From NCBI GenBank assembly GCA_025765615.1, contig JAIVFJ010000084.1, positions 62,001 through 126,000 of the forward strand: a stretch of DNA of 64,000 bases, written 5' to 3'. This stretch comes from Zopfochytrium polystomum. Taxonomy: Eukaryota > Chytridiomycota > Chytridiomycetes > Chytridiales > Chytridiaceae. Position numbers and translations under genes: made by a program. The notes under the pieces are model-generated. The model saw nothing but the letters and a program-made list of their open reading frames with translations. It was not told the origin of the DNA and ran no database searches. Of the stretch, positions 42,852-56,100 are shown one piece after another. The number at the start of each line of letters is the position of its first letter. Position 1 is the first letter of the stretch.

Positions 42852-43698
42852 TCAGGCCGACAACCCCCCGTCCCCCGGCACGAAGGGAACAAACTCAGGT
42901 AGGACCATCGGCGGCTTCACAAGGGTCGCCCCCGGTTTGCCGCTGATCTCCCTGACGACCGTCTGAGCACGAAGCTGCAGCGCCGGCTTATCGATGACGG
43001 CGCTGAAGACAAGAAAGGGCCATGGCGGGAGCGGGCCGTAGATAACAAAAAGAGCAGGGCTGTTGTTGTTGTTGTTGTTGTTGTTGTTGCTGGGGGCAGT
43101 TGCTGGGTGCCTGCTCTGTGAGTGTCGTTTCCTTTTGGCTCGGGTGTGTTTCGTTGCAGTTGTGACAGGACGGGTGAGCGCACGTGGCGAACACGTGACA
43201 AATTATTGTGTGGATGGAACAAGTACAGAAAACAAAAAAAAAAAAAAAAAAAAGGAAATGGCGATGATAAACAGTCAAAGCTCACTTAGTAAATATCGCT
43301 CCATTCTTCAACGGCCGAAGGAAAACGGTATTGCGTCCGGCTAACTCGGGCTGGGCGGGTAAGGAGGAGAGGGGGAATACGAAATCACTGAAGACCATCG
43401 TCCAGAAAAAAAAGGAGAAGCGGACGAAACAAGACGCGAATCGCCCAAGAGCTGGAAAATAAGCAGATGACGGGACAATAGTGACTAAGATCATGTGATG
43501 ACGACGTCGTACGCGCCGGCTACCACAAAGGCCGACGCCGCGGCCTTCGAGTCCTCCTTGGCCGCCGACGTTGACATTGTGACCGTCGGCGCGCACCCCA
43601 AACTGGGCGCTGGCAAGGCTAAACCGAATCTGGAAAGAAAAGAGGGCGAAGGAAATAGTACAAAGGGACGCACCGTAAATCTGAGAGCACCGACTCAA
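42852..43698 (-). CDS. unknown small-protein family, copy 2
   Basis: The last exon (about 43062-42852, minus) reads ALFVIYGPLPPWPFLVF, then IDKPALQLRAQTVVREISG and ends VLPEFVPFVPGDGGLSA at a TGA. An upstream piece, AGRNTVFLRPLKNGAIFTK (about 43340-43285), resembles the ENTVFWPLKVWRYLF segment of copy 3, and a further piece (SAAKEDSKAAASAFVVAGAY, near 43590-43505) may be the N-terminal exon. Between them lie a TTG microsatellite and an A-run (intron-like). Exon joins are not proven. No known domain. Confidence 0.4.
43061..43089. repeat. (TTG)n microsatellite
   Basis: Nine to ten tandem TTG/GTT units, probably at the edge of an intron of the unknown copy 2 gene. Confidence 0.9.
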
Positions 43699-44339
43699 TA
43701 TTAATTATCAACTGGAAGTCGTACCTCGATGCAGAGCGGGCGAGAAAGGCAACACAAAAACTGAAGACTCACCACAATGAACCAAAAGTCAGCGAAAATT
43801 TGTATAAGTGCTGGAAAGAAAGAGAAGTATGGAAAGGGAATGCAGGAGAGGGCTAGTCGATTGAACGACGATCAATAACAAAGGAAGGGTTGAATCTGCG
43901 GCGAGCTCGCAACGGAAAAGGCGGTATCACGATGACGCGATGAAGCAGAAGACTACCTCAATTGTTAGCTGGAGAAACTTGTTGCGCGTTAAGATAAATA
44001 GGAAAGTGAACACGATGGGCGTAAACTAGCGAACGGTTGACTGAGTGCTCGAGAAATGAAAGAGACCACGATGTTGTGCTGTAATACTAGAGGATGGAGA
44101 GCCACTATGGGGACGCTCTCAGAGGAAATCGGCACGGAAAGAATATCGAAAGACGGATGGAGAGGAGCTGATTCGAGGGGTGGCGTTGAAATAAGTATCC
44201 GCAACCATAAAGCAAAGTTGTCTTAAAAGAGGGGGAGGAGCAGTCAGCTGTAAACACTGCCCACAACGAGAACGCTTCGACGATGTCAGTGAGATGCTGT
44301 CTGTCGAGGGAATGTCAGGCACTCGGAATTTACGAAGGG

Positions 44340-44742
44340 TCCCCCGATCTGACTTGAGGATCTTCCGATCTATGCCTGGGTCGAGATGGGGACAAACTCG
44401 GGTACCGAATATCGTGGGGGCTTGGGTAGATTGCGCGACGAGGCCGGCGGTGAGGCCTACGTAAAACCTCCCGCTGTGGGAAAAGAAATGAAGAGTGGGG
44501 TCTTCGCGATGATCTCCACACCTACACTGACAAGTGAGCGGAACTGGGAACTCCATCATCGTGCCGTGGTAAATAACAAACACCACCTTGCCAGTGATAT
44601 TCCGGAGAAAACCAACCCCATCAAAGAGATAGCGCCATACCTTCAAGGGCCAAAACACGGTATTTTCATCCTGCGGCGAATGGCCACAGGACGGCCACCA
44701 GTTGATAATGAGCTGGTCCACTGCTGGCTTGTCCAATCCCAA
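44340..44742 (-). CDS. unknown small-protein family, copy 3 (diverged)
   Basis: Minus strand: ENTVFWPLKVWRYLFDGVGF, NITGKVVFVIYHGTMMEFPV (cf. FVIYGPLPPW of copy 2), a likely intron (GTCAGT...CCACAG, about 44543-44486), then GRFYVGLTAGLVAQSTQAPT. In another frame VPEFVPISTQA and a stop correspond to the VLPEFVPF end of copy 2. The shared order of blocks is the evidence for homology; sequence identity is low. Function unknown. Confidence 0.35.
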
Positions 44743-44829
44743 GTTTCTCAGCCTGGAGTACCGCAGCTAACCACTCGAGTGCGCTCAGTGAGTGGTGCCT
44801 TGCCCAAGTATGTCTGGGGCGTTGAATGA

Positions 44830-45517
44830 CTCTTCGATGATTGCTCCAATGAAACTGCTGCCGAGTATGCTCCTACTTAGTTCTCTATTTGATTCAAAAG
44901 CAAAGGGCAGGCGTTGCTTGCACGTGCTAAAATGTGAAGAACCGAGCCACGTCAGCGCACGAAAAATCACATGCGGAGACAAACACCAGCCGCACGAAAC
45001 CCACTTCCTCGCCACATAACGAAGCAGGGTTGGCCACGAGTCAACGAGGGGAGGGATTGACTCGCGCAGGCAGACTGACGAAAATAATCCGACCGAATGC
45101 GGGTGAGCAAATTTTGAGCCCTTCCTTTGCTGGCTTACAGTCGAGTGTCGCGGTGAAAATCTGTGTTTGGCGCAATGGGACAAATGTGGAGAGAGGAAGA
45201 AGCATATGGAAAGTGCGCTGGACAGAAGACAGAAAGAGAAGGACAGAGAGAGAGAGAGACAGAGAGAGCGCGCGTGTGGAAGGGAGAAGGAGGTATCAAA
45301 ATATATATATTGTGCGGCTGTGCGAGAGTGTGTGTGTTTCTGCGTGTGTGCCTGGGTCTGTGAGTGTGTACCCCACCCCGTTGGTAAGCGAAGACGGACG
45401 CATAAGAACCTCCAATCGCAACTTCGAAACACATTCTAGCCGCCGTGAAAAAGTTGCCGGCCTCAGGAATTCTATTCGCGTAACCGTTTGAGCATCATCC
45501 GACCGGCCGCCAACATC
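44830..45517. other. intergenic upstream of the bZIP gene
   Basis: GA-rich tract at 45230-45290 and GT-rich tract at 45322-45370; no gene was recognised. Confidence 0.5.
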
Positions 45518-48500
45518 ATGAGCCACCCATCGAGTTTGCACGGCAGCACCCCTCCAGCTTCCGTCAATGCATTCAGTTTGGCTAGCCGTCATGATCAGTA
45601 CGCTTCCCCTTTCTCCACGCTATCCCTCGCAGGCACAGCCTACACCGTGCCAAGTCTCACGGCACCGACTCATCCGCCGTGTCAGTCGTCTCGTCACCCA
45701 CGCCACAGCGACGTGTGCAGTCGCCCTCCTCAGGCCTTCTCGTAGCGTACGATATACAGCTGGAGTCGCTCTCTCGAGAGGATGATCTGTGGTCCATCTC
45801 GTCATGCTTTCAATCCGAACATGGGGAAGATTCTCCCAGTAAGACCAAACGAAGCCAGGACACTGACCACGAACCAAAATCGGACGACACTTTGCCGAGA
45901 CCTGTAAACGCGACATTCATTCCAAGTTTCTTTACGCAGACCGCAAGCGATCACTTGGCAGGCCATGGAGTGTCAACGGTACGACCATTGAATTGCTGGG
46001 TTTGCTGACCTCTGACCGAGTCTCGATCACTTCCAGCCGACTTCTTCGATGTTGAATGTGATAAAGAGCCCAATCCGTGTTGCTGGCGATTCCAAGGGAA
46101 AACGCCGGAGCTCTGTCTCGTATCTGTCAACTGTTGTCTCGCCGCGATCATTTCAAATGAAGTGGTGGAGATGCGAGCAAGATGAGTCGGAGGGAGATGA
46201 CGCAAACGAGGGGATAACCGATCTCTTTGAAGAGGATTACGGCAAGATTTCCACAGCTCGAAGAAGCCCCAAGAAAGTCAACTCTGCGAGTGACGTGGCG
46301 ACTGGGACCCCCGCAAAACGCCTCTCGGTCGTGGCTGTTGCCGATTGGCTGGATGCCGATCCAGCTGACCTTGGCTGGGATATATTCAACGAATGGAGCG
46401 ACCCCACAACTCTAAATGCACATTCAGCAGCATCTGAAACTTCGAACTATTTTGGTAGCAGCAGTTCTATATCTTATGATTTTGGCATGGCCTCAGATTT
46501 CGACTCTCGAGTTCTCCTTGAAGTCAGTGGACCAAAGGAAGACACCTTTATTAATAAGTCCCAAGCGGCAGCTGGACCTCCGGAAAGACAGCCTTTCCTT
46601 CGAACTAGGTTTGAGGAAGCGCAGACAGTGCCGACGCACTTGCTGTTTGCACCACCGCCAGACTTGCCATCGCCAAGAACCCCTCAAACGCCACCAGAGG
46701 AAACCAACGAAAATCAAGCACGTGAGTCTTCCACGTGACCTTCCATTTCCTAATTTTGTTCCCTGTGACGTGGTCGTATCTAGCCCCAAAAAGGTTGCGT
46801 CGCAGGAGTCGGCTCCCAAACCCTCGGACACGTCAGGGCCAACGTCACAGCACCAGGACACCACCGTTGCTGTCGCCTTCCATTTCGAGGCCAGAGCGTA
46901 CCCACCGTTTTCCGCTGAGACCGACCCCGTTGTCGTCACTGGATCGTCCAGACCTGCAGTCGCGCTTCTCGCCCGCAGTTTACGCCCTTCTCACAAAGTC
47001 GGAGAAAGAGAAGTTGGGCGAAAAGGATTCCCAGCATTCCTCCAGCAAAAAGATTTCTCGCACATCATCTCCGGCCCCGCCTGCTTGTCAAGCGCTTATC
47101 CCACAGCCCCATCGTTCTCGGTCGCCTTCAAAACAGGCCCCTTTGGCAGCGCGACCCTCTTCAGCAAGCCAGCGCACCACCCTTTCTCCTTGCGCACGTC
47201 TCTCATCGACATCGCCGGGCTGGTCGAGCGCATCGCCCTGCTCCAAACCCGCCCACTGTTTTTCTTCGCTGTCCACGTCACGCAAGATGGACAGCAAAGC
47301 TCTTGCGGAGGCCCCTTCGCCATCCAAAGACCTCGCCTCCCCAATCCCTTCTCTCTCTCCCGATCCGCACCCATCCTCCCCAATTCTTCCTACGGCCACG
47401 ACCACCGCCACCCCGCCTCCCACAGTGGACATGAAGGCTTTCCCAGTTGGTTCGTCCCCACCAGCAACTGGTAGCAACAGCAGCCACGAAGAGGAGATGG
47501 ACGGCGACGATGACGGAGGTTCCGAGGCGGAGTCTGCCCTCACAGAAGACATCGGAATGAGCGAAGATGAGGACATGGAAGATCCTCTTGCAAGCGGGCC
47601 TCACGTTGGCGACAGCGACATTGGCCTTGGAAGCTTTGCTGAATGGGGGTATGTGCAGATTTGTATCACCTTCTGTCCACGTCATCTTGGAAAGTACCAA
47701 CCCGCCAATTAATGTTCTTCTCCTGACTCCTTCACCCTTACTTTGTTCATAGCGAGTCGGGGGACCTTGACCGATCAATCTTTTCTCTCTCTGCGTCTCC
47801 GAATTTGATGCATCCAGAGTTGCACGCCTTTTCTGAAAGAATTGACGAAAACATGGACGAGCTCCTTGACGTAGACGCCGCGGTGGTATCTACGAATGAC
47901 TCTACTGCTATTGCCAAGCTTGGGAAGAGTAAGGGAAAACCCCAGAAGGCCGCCGCGCCCATTTCGGCAATACGCTCCAGCTCGCGGACAAGAAAGAAGC
48001 CGGCAGCACTGCCTGAATTCGAACCTCCTCGACGAGGACGGAAGCGATCCGGCGTTGACCAATCGGCAGCTCCACAGCCGAGTGGAAAGAGGCCGGCCAA
48101 GAAACGGCTGACCGAAAGTGACAGTGTCACAGAGAAAAAGGCTACCAAGGCAGCCAAGACAAAGTCCTCCAAGGTACCGGCGGCTGCACTCCGGAAAACT
48201 GTTGGCGCCGAAGCTTCGTCACCAACACCGCTGGATTCAGCAATGGGGTCACCCTCCGCGCCCGCCTCCTTCGCCGGATCGCCCAAGCGCAAAGTCAGAG
48301 TTGAGCCCGCTGGATCACCTTCGAGTGAAATTGACACTTTCATTGAGCTCACATCTTCGAGCTCAGATGGAAAAGCACTGCTTGAACCGATACCGCCCTC
48401 CCTCGCCGCGGCATTACTGGCCCTATCGGCTCAACGCAGCGTGAGAAGTGTCTATTCTAACCCAGAATTGAGCAAACCGTTTCAATCTCAATTTGGAAGG

Positions 48501-49727
48501 AGGAAAAGTACGGAATTTCAAATATTTTCGGGTTGCTTCTAATAACAGCGTCTCTCATTTTTTAATTCAGCGCGGACAGGTTATACCAATGCCGAGGAGA
48601 AGGCAACAGCGGAAGGACCGAAGTCAGCAAGTTCCCCACCAGCCTCAGGGATGCAAACCCCAGCGCCGCTACCCGCGTCATACGACGGCGCATTTTCACA
48701 GTCGCTGACGTCGCGCCCTTTTTCGTTGTTGTCTCCCTCCGTCACTCCGACTGAGCTTGCAAGCCGGACGGCTCAGGCGCTCGGCAGTGTAACAGCGGCT
48801 GCCACACTTGCGAATGTTCGGGCTGCCGCCGCGGCGGCTGCTGGTGCAATGAAAGTTGGCGCAAGCGCAGCTGCGGGAAGCACCTCTGCCGTTGGCTCGT
48901 TGCCCGAATCTGCATCCACACGATTGAGCTCGACCGTCAGGAGCATTCCATCGCCAATTTCAGTGTCGTTCCGTGCACGCTTACCGGTAACGCAGGGCTC
49001 GCAGAATGGGACACAGGCAGTATCGGCCGCGACTCAGCGGACAGCGTCTTCAGGCTCTGGAATTCAAGAGGTAGAGACAGGAACCCAGAATTCCTCGGTG
49101 GATGCATCGATGGCGGCAGCATCGGCGCCTTCCCCACCCGCGCAGGGGGCCGATGTCGGCACCAGCGTTCACAACGATGCCAGCCGCACCAACGTTAGTG
49201 AAGCCGATGCTTCTTCCTCCACTGCCAACGCCGTTGAGTCCACCAGTAGAACCCGCACAACCAATTCCCGCCGCAAGCGCCTTCCTGAAGAAGTCATTCA
49301 AGCACGCGAAGCCCGCAAGAAGGAACGCAACCGAATTGCTGCACAGCGGTCACGAGAGAAGCGGTCCCAGTTGGTAGACCAGCTCCTTGCCGAGAACGAG
49401 CAGCTGCGGCAGGAGGTGTCGGCTTTGAGGCTTGCCTTGGGAATTCGGTCAGGTCAACTTAAAGTCACCAAACTGAGCAGCGCAGATCAATCGGCCGGAG
49501 CTGACCGTGACGATGGAAGTTTTGTTGTGCAGCCCACGACGTCGGAGCCATCGCCAACCGCCAGTGTGGCTGCCGGTTTTGAGGACATTGCTATCCCGCC
49601 GATTACACCATCGGTTGCGTCGGAGGCCGCTGCGGCATTCCGTCGGAGTCAATTGGGTGTGGACAACGGCGAACATGGTGACGACGACGACGTTGACGAA
49701 GAAATGGAGGAAAACGTTGCAGCGTGA
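45518..49727 (+). CDS. large bZIP transcription factor
   Basis: Five exons: 45518-45978, 46037-46721, 46784-47648, 47753-48507, 48571-49727; about 1,307 aa. The DNA-binding domain lies near the C-terminus: RRKRLPEEVIQAREARKKER followed by NRIAAQRSREKR (basic region with the NxxAAxxSR signature) and a short zipper, LVDQLLAENEQLRQEVSALR. The rest is long and disordered: acidic blocks (DESEGDDANEG; EEEMDGDDDGGSEAESALTE, activation-like), Lys/Arg-rich patches (KRPAKKRLTES, SRTRKKPAALPEFEPPRRGR) and an Ala-rich tract. All junctions keep phase, except that exon 1 needs a -1 change near 45668 (SLTAPT to DSSAVSVV). The target genes are unknown. It resembles fungal HAC1/XBP1-like factors only in having a lone basic-zipper, so no symbol is given. 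Confidence 0.8.
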
Positions 49728-50279
49728 TGAAGCCGTATTTTGTTTTGATTAGGCTCCATATCTCCGTGCCATTGTTTATTATCACATATTTTTGATGGTA
49801 TTCTTCCTATTCCTTTCATGTGTTGGTGTCGTTACTTTGGTGGCGAGCATAATGTGTGATTTTTATTTTCAATCTTGTTGCGCTTGCAACATCTGCTCTG
49901 AGATTTGCAGTGGAATTTCACTTATTTGACCTACTTTCTGTGTCTGGCACTTGCTATCCAGATCCCATATTAGGCACACCCCCGCCCCCGCCGCCGAACG
50001 CCGGCGAGAAAAGTCAAGAGACGGGCATGGGAGCGGGAGATCACGCGAAGAACAACGGACCATGACTCACGAAGAGGGAGACTCTTGCGGCCTGCCAATT
50101 CGCGCTGTGGTTGGTGTAAGTTCATACAAATGGGGCGTACCCAATAACTGGTCGTTCGGGGCAATCCGGGGGCACGTGCGACTTTGTTCGGCGACCTCGC
50201 TCTGTCTCTCCGTCTGTCCTTTGGGCTGCATATAAAAAGAGCCGTTCAACTTCGACACAACTCAAGCCGAAAGTCGTCC
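49728..50279. promoter_or_regulatory. intergenic with citrate synthase promoter
   Basis: TATAAAAAG at 50231-50239 lies about 49 nt before the citrate synthase ATG, a classical fungal core promoter spacing. The rest of the gap has no recognised gene. Confidence 0.5.
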
Positions 50280-52375
50280 ATGTCAGCAGCGCCCGTTGCC
50301 ACCGCCACGCCCGCATCGCCTCCCGCCCCACCGCCAGGCGGCGTTCGCCTGTGAGTAACAGCGCGCGCTTCTCGTCCGCATCCGCATCTCCAAAATGCGG
50401 CGTTTCTGTTTTCACTCTTCGTGCGCAATGACCTTGGCGGCGAGAGCGGCGAGAGAACGCACGCGTGTTTTCGGCGTTCCCTGACTCTTACTCCTCTGTT
50501 TACTTTCAAACGATTGCGATACTGTGGATGCTCCATACTGCGACTCACCCACGCAGATTGACCGTTACCGACCACCGAACTGGAAAGACCCACTACGTTC
50601 CTGTTGAGGAAGGTAATAATTTCGATGCCTTTGGCCGCATTCCCCTGCTTGTCACTGAACCTTGAAAACACCCGAAACCCAGACACTATCCACTCGTCCT
50701 TCTTCGATCAGTTGGGGCTTGCCGTCTACGATAATGGATATTTGAATACTTCTGGTGAGATTCGCCCTGGCCTTGACGGCGCTGTTGGTGGTACCGCTTA
50801 AAAACCTAATGCGTTTTCATAGTTTGCCGCTCGTCAATATGCTACATTGACGGCGAAAAGGGCATCCTACGCTACCGAGGCTACCCGATCGAAGAACTCG
50901 CCGAAAAGTCTTCCTTCCTTGAAGTCTCCTACCTCCTCATTTACGGCGAGCTTCCCACCGCCCGCCAGCTCGACACCTGGACCACCCGCATCATGCGCCA
51001 CACGTTCGTCCACGAAAACATGATCGACTACTTGAAGAGTTTCCGGTACGACGCGCACCCCATGGGCATGATTGTGTCGAGCATTGCGGCCATGTCCACT
51101 TTCCACCCCGAGGCGAGCTCTGCGTTGCACGGAGAGCAGATTTACGAGGACGAGGCCGTCGTGAATAAGCAAATTTTCAGGCTGCTTGGGAAAGGTTGGG
51201 CAGGATTTGTTTCTTGTGGTTTGTTGCATCACAATTGGGTCTGATTCTTTATCGTTTTCGTGCAGTTCCAACTCTTGCTGCCATCGCCTACCGCCACCGC
51301 ATCGGTCGCCCCTATGTTTACCCAAGCAATGAATTGGACTTTGTCGGGAACTTTTTGTATATGATGGACAGGCTGTCCGAAACAAGGTGGGCGATTGCAC
51401 CATAACCCCAAGAGGCGCATTTATTGACGCTCTTCCTTTTCAGCTATAAACCAAACCCCACCCTTGTGCGAGCGCTCGACATCATCTTCATTCTGCACGC
51501 CGATCACGAACTGAACTGCTCGACTTCCGCGATGCGGCAGCTGGGATCGACCGGAATCGATCCTTTTACATGCGTGGCAGGCAGCGCGGCGGCTTTGTAC
51601 GGCCCTATGCACGGCGGTGCGAACGAGGCGGCCCTGCGCATGCTGGAAGAGATTGGATCGGTGGAAAACATTCCTGCCTTTATCGAACAAGTGAAGGCAA
51701 AGAAGAGAAAGCTCATGGGATTCGGCCACCGGTGAGTTTTCAATGAAAGGCGGGAGTTTACTTTGTGTTGCGTCTCATTCTGCCATGTCCAGTGTGTACA
51801 AGTTCTACGACCCTCGCGCAAAGCTGATGCGCCAAACTGCCGAAAAGGTCTTTGAAGTTATGGGCCGAAGTCCTCTTATTGACATTGCGGTTGAGGTGGG
51901 TCCTCTAACTTACATCTTAATCGAAACTTTTATTCTAAATGCTTTTGCTTCTCTTCGACCAGCTGGAACGCATTGCACTGAGCGATGAGTACTTCATCAA
52001 GAGGAACTTGTACCCGAATGTTGATTGTAAGTGCGCTTTTGTTGTTGTCGCGTGCTCAATCATTCGCTCCGACTCACATTCGCTCTCTTTGAAATGTTTA
52101 CAGTCTACAGCGGTATCATTTACAAAGCTATGGGCTTCCCCACCGACTTTTACCCTGTGCTCTTCGCCATTGCACGAACGGCGGGCTGGCTCGCGCACTG
52201 GCGCGAGCAGCTTAGCGAACGCACGCCGATCTTCCGGCCAGCACAGGCTTACGACGGCGTGTCACCGCGTGAGTATGTTCCCATTGATCAACGGCCCGAG
52301 GCGGGGGATGTCGAAGAGGGCGAGTTGGTGTTTGAGTACTCTGTGCGGACGTCGTCGAATGTTAGGAAGCTCTGA
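50280..52375 (+). CDS. citrate synthase (peroxisomal/bacterial-like type)
   Basis: The enzyme condenses acetyl-CoA and oxaloacetate to citrate. Nine exons in phase: 50280-50350, 50557-50612, 50683-50754, 50823-51194, 51266-51386, 51444-51731, 51793-51895, 51963-52026, 52104-52375; 472 aa. Catalytic elements: [20 protein letters not shown] (first His), [18 protein letters not shown] (second His, Arg) and [20 protein letters not shown] (Asp). Other family motifs are [20 protein letters not shown] and [20 protein letters not shown], the latter as in plant peroxisomal and bacterial enzymes rather than the mitochondrial CIT1 type. The short N-terminus ([20 protein letters not shown]) lacks basic presequence character. 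The protein ends ...SSNVRKL; a C-terminal RKL is only a weak PTS1-like signal, so peroxisomal versus cytosolic location is open. Confidence 0.93.
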
Positions 52376-53114
52376 AGTGCTCTTTCGATGTTGAATAAAA
52401 TGGAGATGGTGTAATCTACCGTGTATTCTATACCGTGATGTTTCAGCTGTTGTTCAACTTCCAGGTACCTACCCTCTGCTATCCGGTGCGCGGTGTGGAT
52501 GAGTTTGGCGAATCGTGCGGCTTGATTTCTTTTTGTTTTTCTTGCTCTGTTGGAAGGCACCGGAAGAAAGGACCGAAGACCAGACAAGCTTCATCCCAAG
52601 AGCACCGCGCACTGTTGCTGGACTATACAAACTGAAGTGGTTCTGGAAGTCGACGCACTGGCCGTCCGGAAGAAGTGGCCGCTGCTCAAGATCTATATTT
52701 CTATATCGGCCGATCGAAAAATAGCCGTTTGTGGCAAGTGCGTGTCGGCAGGACTGATCTTTTGCTAGCTCCAGCGAGAGCGACCCAATCACAGCCGACG
52801 CTCGTAGCAACGTCGAAGCATTCTGCACGGCAAGTAGATCATCACCCCTGAGCGACTCCTGTGACTGGCCTTCTGGCTGGAGCTGACATCCCAACGTGAG
52901 TTAGGGTGCGACGGAAGGGAGTCGGAAAAAAAAAAAAGAAGGCCGCCATTAACCCCGCTTTGCCCACGCCGACTTCCCTTCTTTTCTTCCACCCCTTCTT
53001 CAAAAACTTTCAGCACGCAAGTCCTACAACTCTCAAGACCACATCTGGAGGCTGCCCGAGTACTCTTGGACTCTGTGGACTCTAGTTTGTCCTCCTCCTT
53101 GCGCCGCAAAGAGG
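52376..53114. other. intergenic upstream of the PHD-finger gene
   Basis: A CCAATCA (CCAAT box) occurs at 52785-52791. No gene was recognised; minus-strand ORFs here lack family features. Confidence 0.5.
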
Positions 53115-56100
53115 ATGATTGACCAAAACGACATTGTTCCAAATCGCGGTCACGGCCAGGTGTCGATGGGTCCCAACACCGACCCCCCGCCGAACCTATC
53201 GACGTCGTCCCCATTGCGATCGGTGCCCCACCCACTGGCCCACACGCCCGCTGCAGCCGCTGCCGAGGGACCGCCCGCCGTCGCGCTGCTTCCACCGCCA
53301 ATCAAGCTAGAACCCTTCGAGCGACCGGTTGGCCCAGAACCAGCACGAACAACCGCCATCGCACCCGATTCCGCCGCCCAACCAAGCTCCACATCCACCC
53401 CCGACACCGTCCTCGCCCTTGCGAAGCCGCTCGCGTCGCCAACTCCACCAAAGCCGCTGTCGCCCTTCAGCCCTGTCGCTGAGGCGGCGGCGGCGGCGTC
53501 GGAGGCGGATCGACAGAGGCTGTTGACGGAACTCGGCGGGTCGGCCGATCCGACTGGACCTGGTGCTGGCGATGCGGGCGCGTCGCCGCTGTTGGCGAGC
53601 ACTCTGGGCGATGGGAGCGTCGCGAAGCTCAGTACGTGTTCTTTCTTCTTTCCACGTTTTTTTTGTGGGGTTTGGGTGGTGATGCCCACACATTGTTGCG
53701 ACTAGCGATTGGGATGAGGCTCTCGCGATCTTTGTTGGAGGAGCTGCGAATCAGCACGATATTGCCACTGCTTATAGTTCTGTGTGGGTCGACGTTACTC
53801 CCAATACTGCAGCATTCGAGGCGATTAGAAACGCATTGTTTGACTCTGACACCGATCTGTCATCCGTTGACTCGATGTCAACGACCTCTGATGAAGAAAA
53901 GCGTCGGCGCAAGAAAAGAGATCCTTCGGCAACACCAAAGAGCTCCAAGCGGAAACGACCTGCTGAGTCGAATGGTGGGTTGCACCTTGCGACTTCTGTT
54001 CAACCCGATTTTCGCCTTTGCAACCAAAACTCGGCTTCCGATCTTTGCATTTCGATGCAGCCGCTTCATTCCTCCTTCGTTTCTGAATGATTATTTCTTT
54101 TCGTTTAAGTTCGCAACGGTGCTCGGAATAGCGGCAAGAAACGCGCGACTGTGCAACATCTGGGTCCTTCCTCGTCGGCGCCAAATGGCTCTAAATCATC
54201 TGCAAACGCTAGATCTGACGCAAAATCGACCAACTCGGTCGCCAACCAGTTGCCATCCCCATCATCGGCTGCGAGCAAACGACCACCATCGAAAAAAGCA
54301 AAAAAAGGAGACGACGTGCTCGTCCCGCCCACCCTTTTCAACCCGTTTCGCATCGCCCTCAGCTCCACAATCGCCGAATCGTCATACTACTCCTCGTCCT
54401 CTCTACATTCGTACTCATCTGCTTCGTCTGCCGCTTCCGGTACAGCCGCCGCGTCCGCGATCTCCCTCGCCTCCCTTGGCGTCTGGCCACCATCCACTCC
54501 TGCAGAATCAGAGTATTACCGGCTGCGGAATCGCGAAATCGACGAGGATCTGGCGGCGATCAGGGAAGGATGTCGGGTGGCGGCTGCGAGCGGTGCGGAA
54601 GGGGAAGTTGCGGCGGTGGGAGAGTCGAGCGGTGCTGGGGTTGCACCGGAAGCCCAAAGAGCAAGCGCGTCTGGAAGGTGAGTCTTTTTGTGGAACAACC
54701 GCCGTTGGGTACCATTTGCATGAAAGCGCACCCCATCCCCACTTTTGTATCCAACATCTGTTGGATTAACATCGGTTTTAGCATATTCTTACAAATTTCT
54801 CTTCTGCCTTCCGCTTTTTAAAGGGTTCTTCGCATAATATCGAATCCTCCGTCGTACACCCAGTTTTTGAGCGATTCTGGTCGACCAGATGGGCGGTCGT
54901 CTCCACTGAGCAGGAGTGCAGATGATGAGAAGGTAAGCCGACTGTCGCTTGGAAGCAAATTTGATGCGTCTGACCATTCACACACTCGGCAGCACGGGCA
55001 GAATGAAGACTTTTGCGCAGCTTGTCTCGGGAAAGGTCGCCTGCTCTGCTGCGACTCCTGCCCTCGTGTGTTTCATTTCTATTGTGTTGAAGACGGTTTT
55101 GATGAGGGAGTAGACGTTCCTGCAACGTGGGAGTGTAAAAACTGTGTATTTACAAAGGTGAGGCATATCTTGCCCAAGTGACGCTGACTGTGGCCCAGAA
55201 AAACGGCAAGACATCTTCACTAAAGCGGACAAAGCCGTCGGCAGGCACTCTGCCAACAATTGCATTTTCTAAACCCAGCAATACCACGTCCAAATCAAAG
55301 AAAGCCCGATTATTTGATGCGCTGATGGATACGTTGGACAGCATGAACCCTCGCACATTTCAGCTTCCCCTCGAAGTTTGGGCTCCCTTTGAAAACGTAG
55401 TCCCACATCCACTAACCGGTGACTATCTCGATACGCGCGAATACGAAGTCACTTTGGGTCCTCCGACAGCACCAAGACCACTGCGGTCTGTCAAAGCTTC
55501 GTACTCGTCGCACCTCAATGGCGCCTCCAAGAAAGTTTGCACGCCAATACCCAAACTCTTACACTCCTATATACCCCCGTTCCCACTGAAGAGTGTTGCG
55601 CCCACCGCAATCACCGGAACAGTCGCGGACTGGTGCGGGGACCCATATGTTCCGATGTTTCAAAGCGAACCTAGTTCACGAAACGGATTTTTGAACGCAG
55701 GAACGTCGTCTCCATTGATATCCGGACCTTCTGAAACCCCTACCATCGCACCTTTCAACCCGTTTTGCTACCAGTGCGGAAAGTCTGGACCCCGGCTTGA
55801 CCAGACAACACTGCTGAATTCCGTCAACCTCATGGACGGACTCTCGCGCGACGCTCCAGATCTGAAGCTTTCTGTCACCCGCATGGATCTCGTCAAGTGC
55901 GACTTTTGCAACCTGTGGTGGCACCTCGACTGTCTGGATCCGCCCCTTTGTCACCTTCCCTCGGAGATTGCGACTGGAGGTGCCGGGGATGTGTTGAACC
56001 AGGAACTGGTTTCTTCAATGTACGCCAACTGGGTGGCGCAAAACGAAAATCGTAAGTCAACAAAGGCCTCCGCTGATTGGCCTCCTGTTCCACCGCTCCA

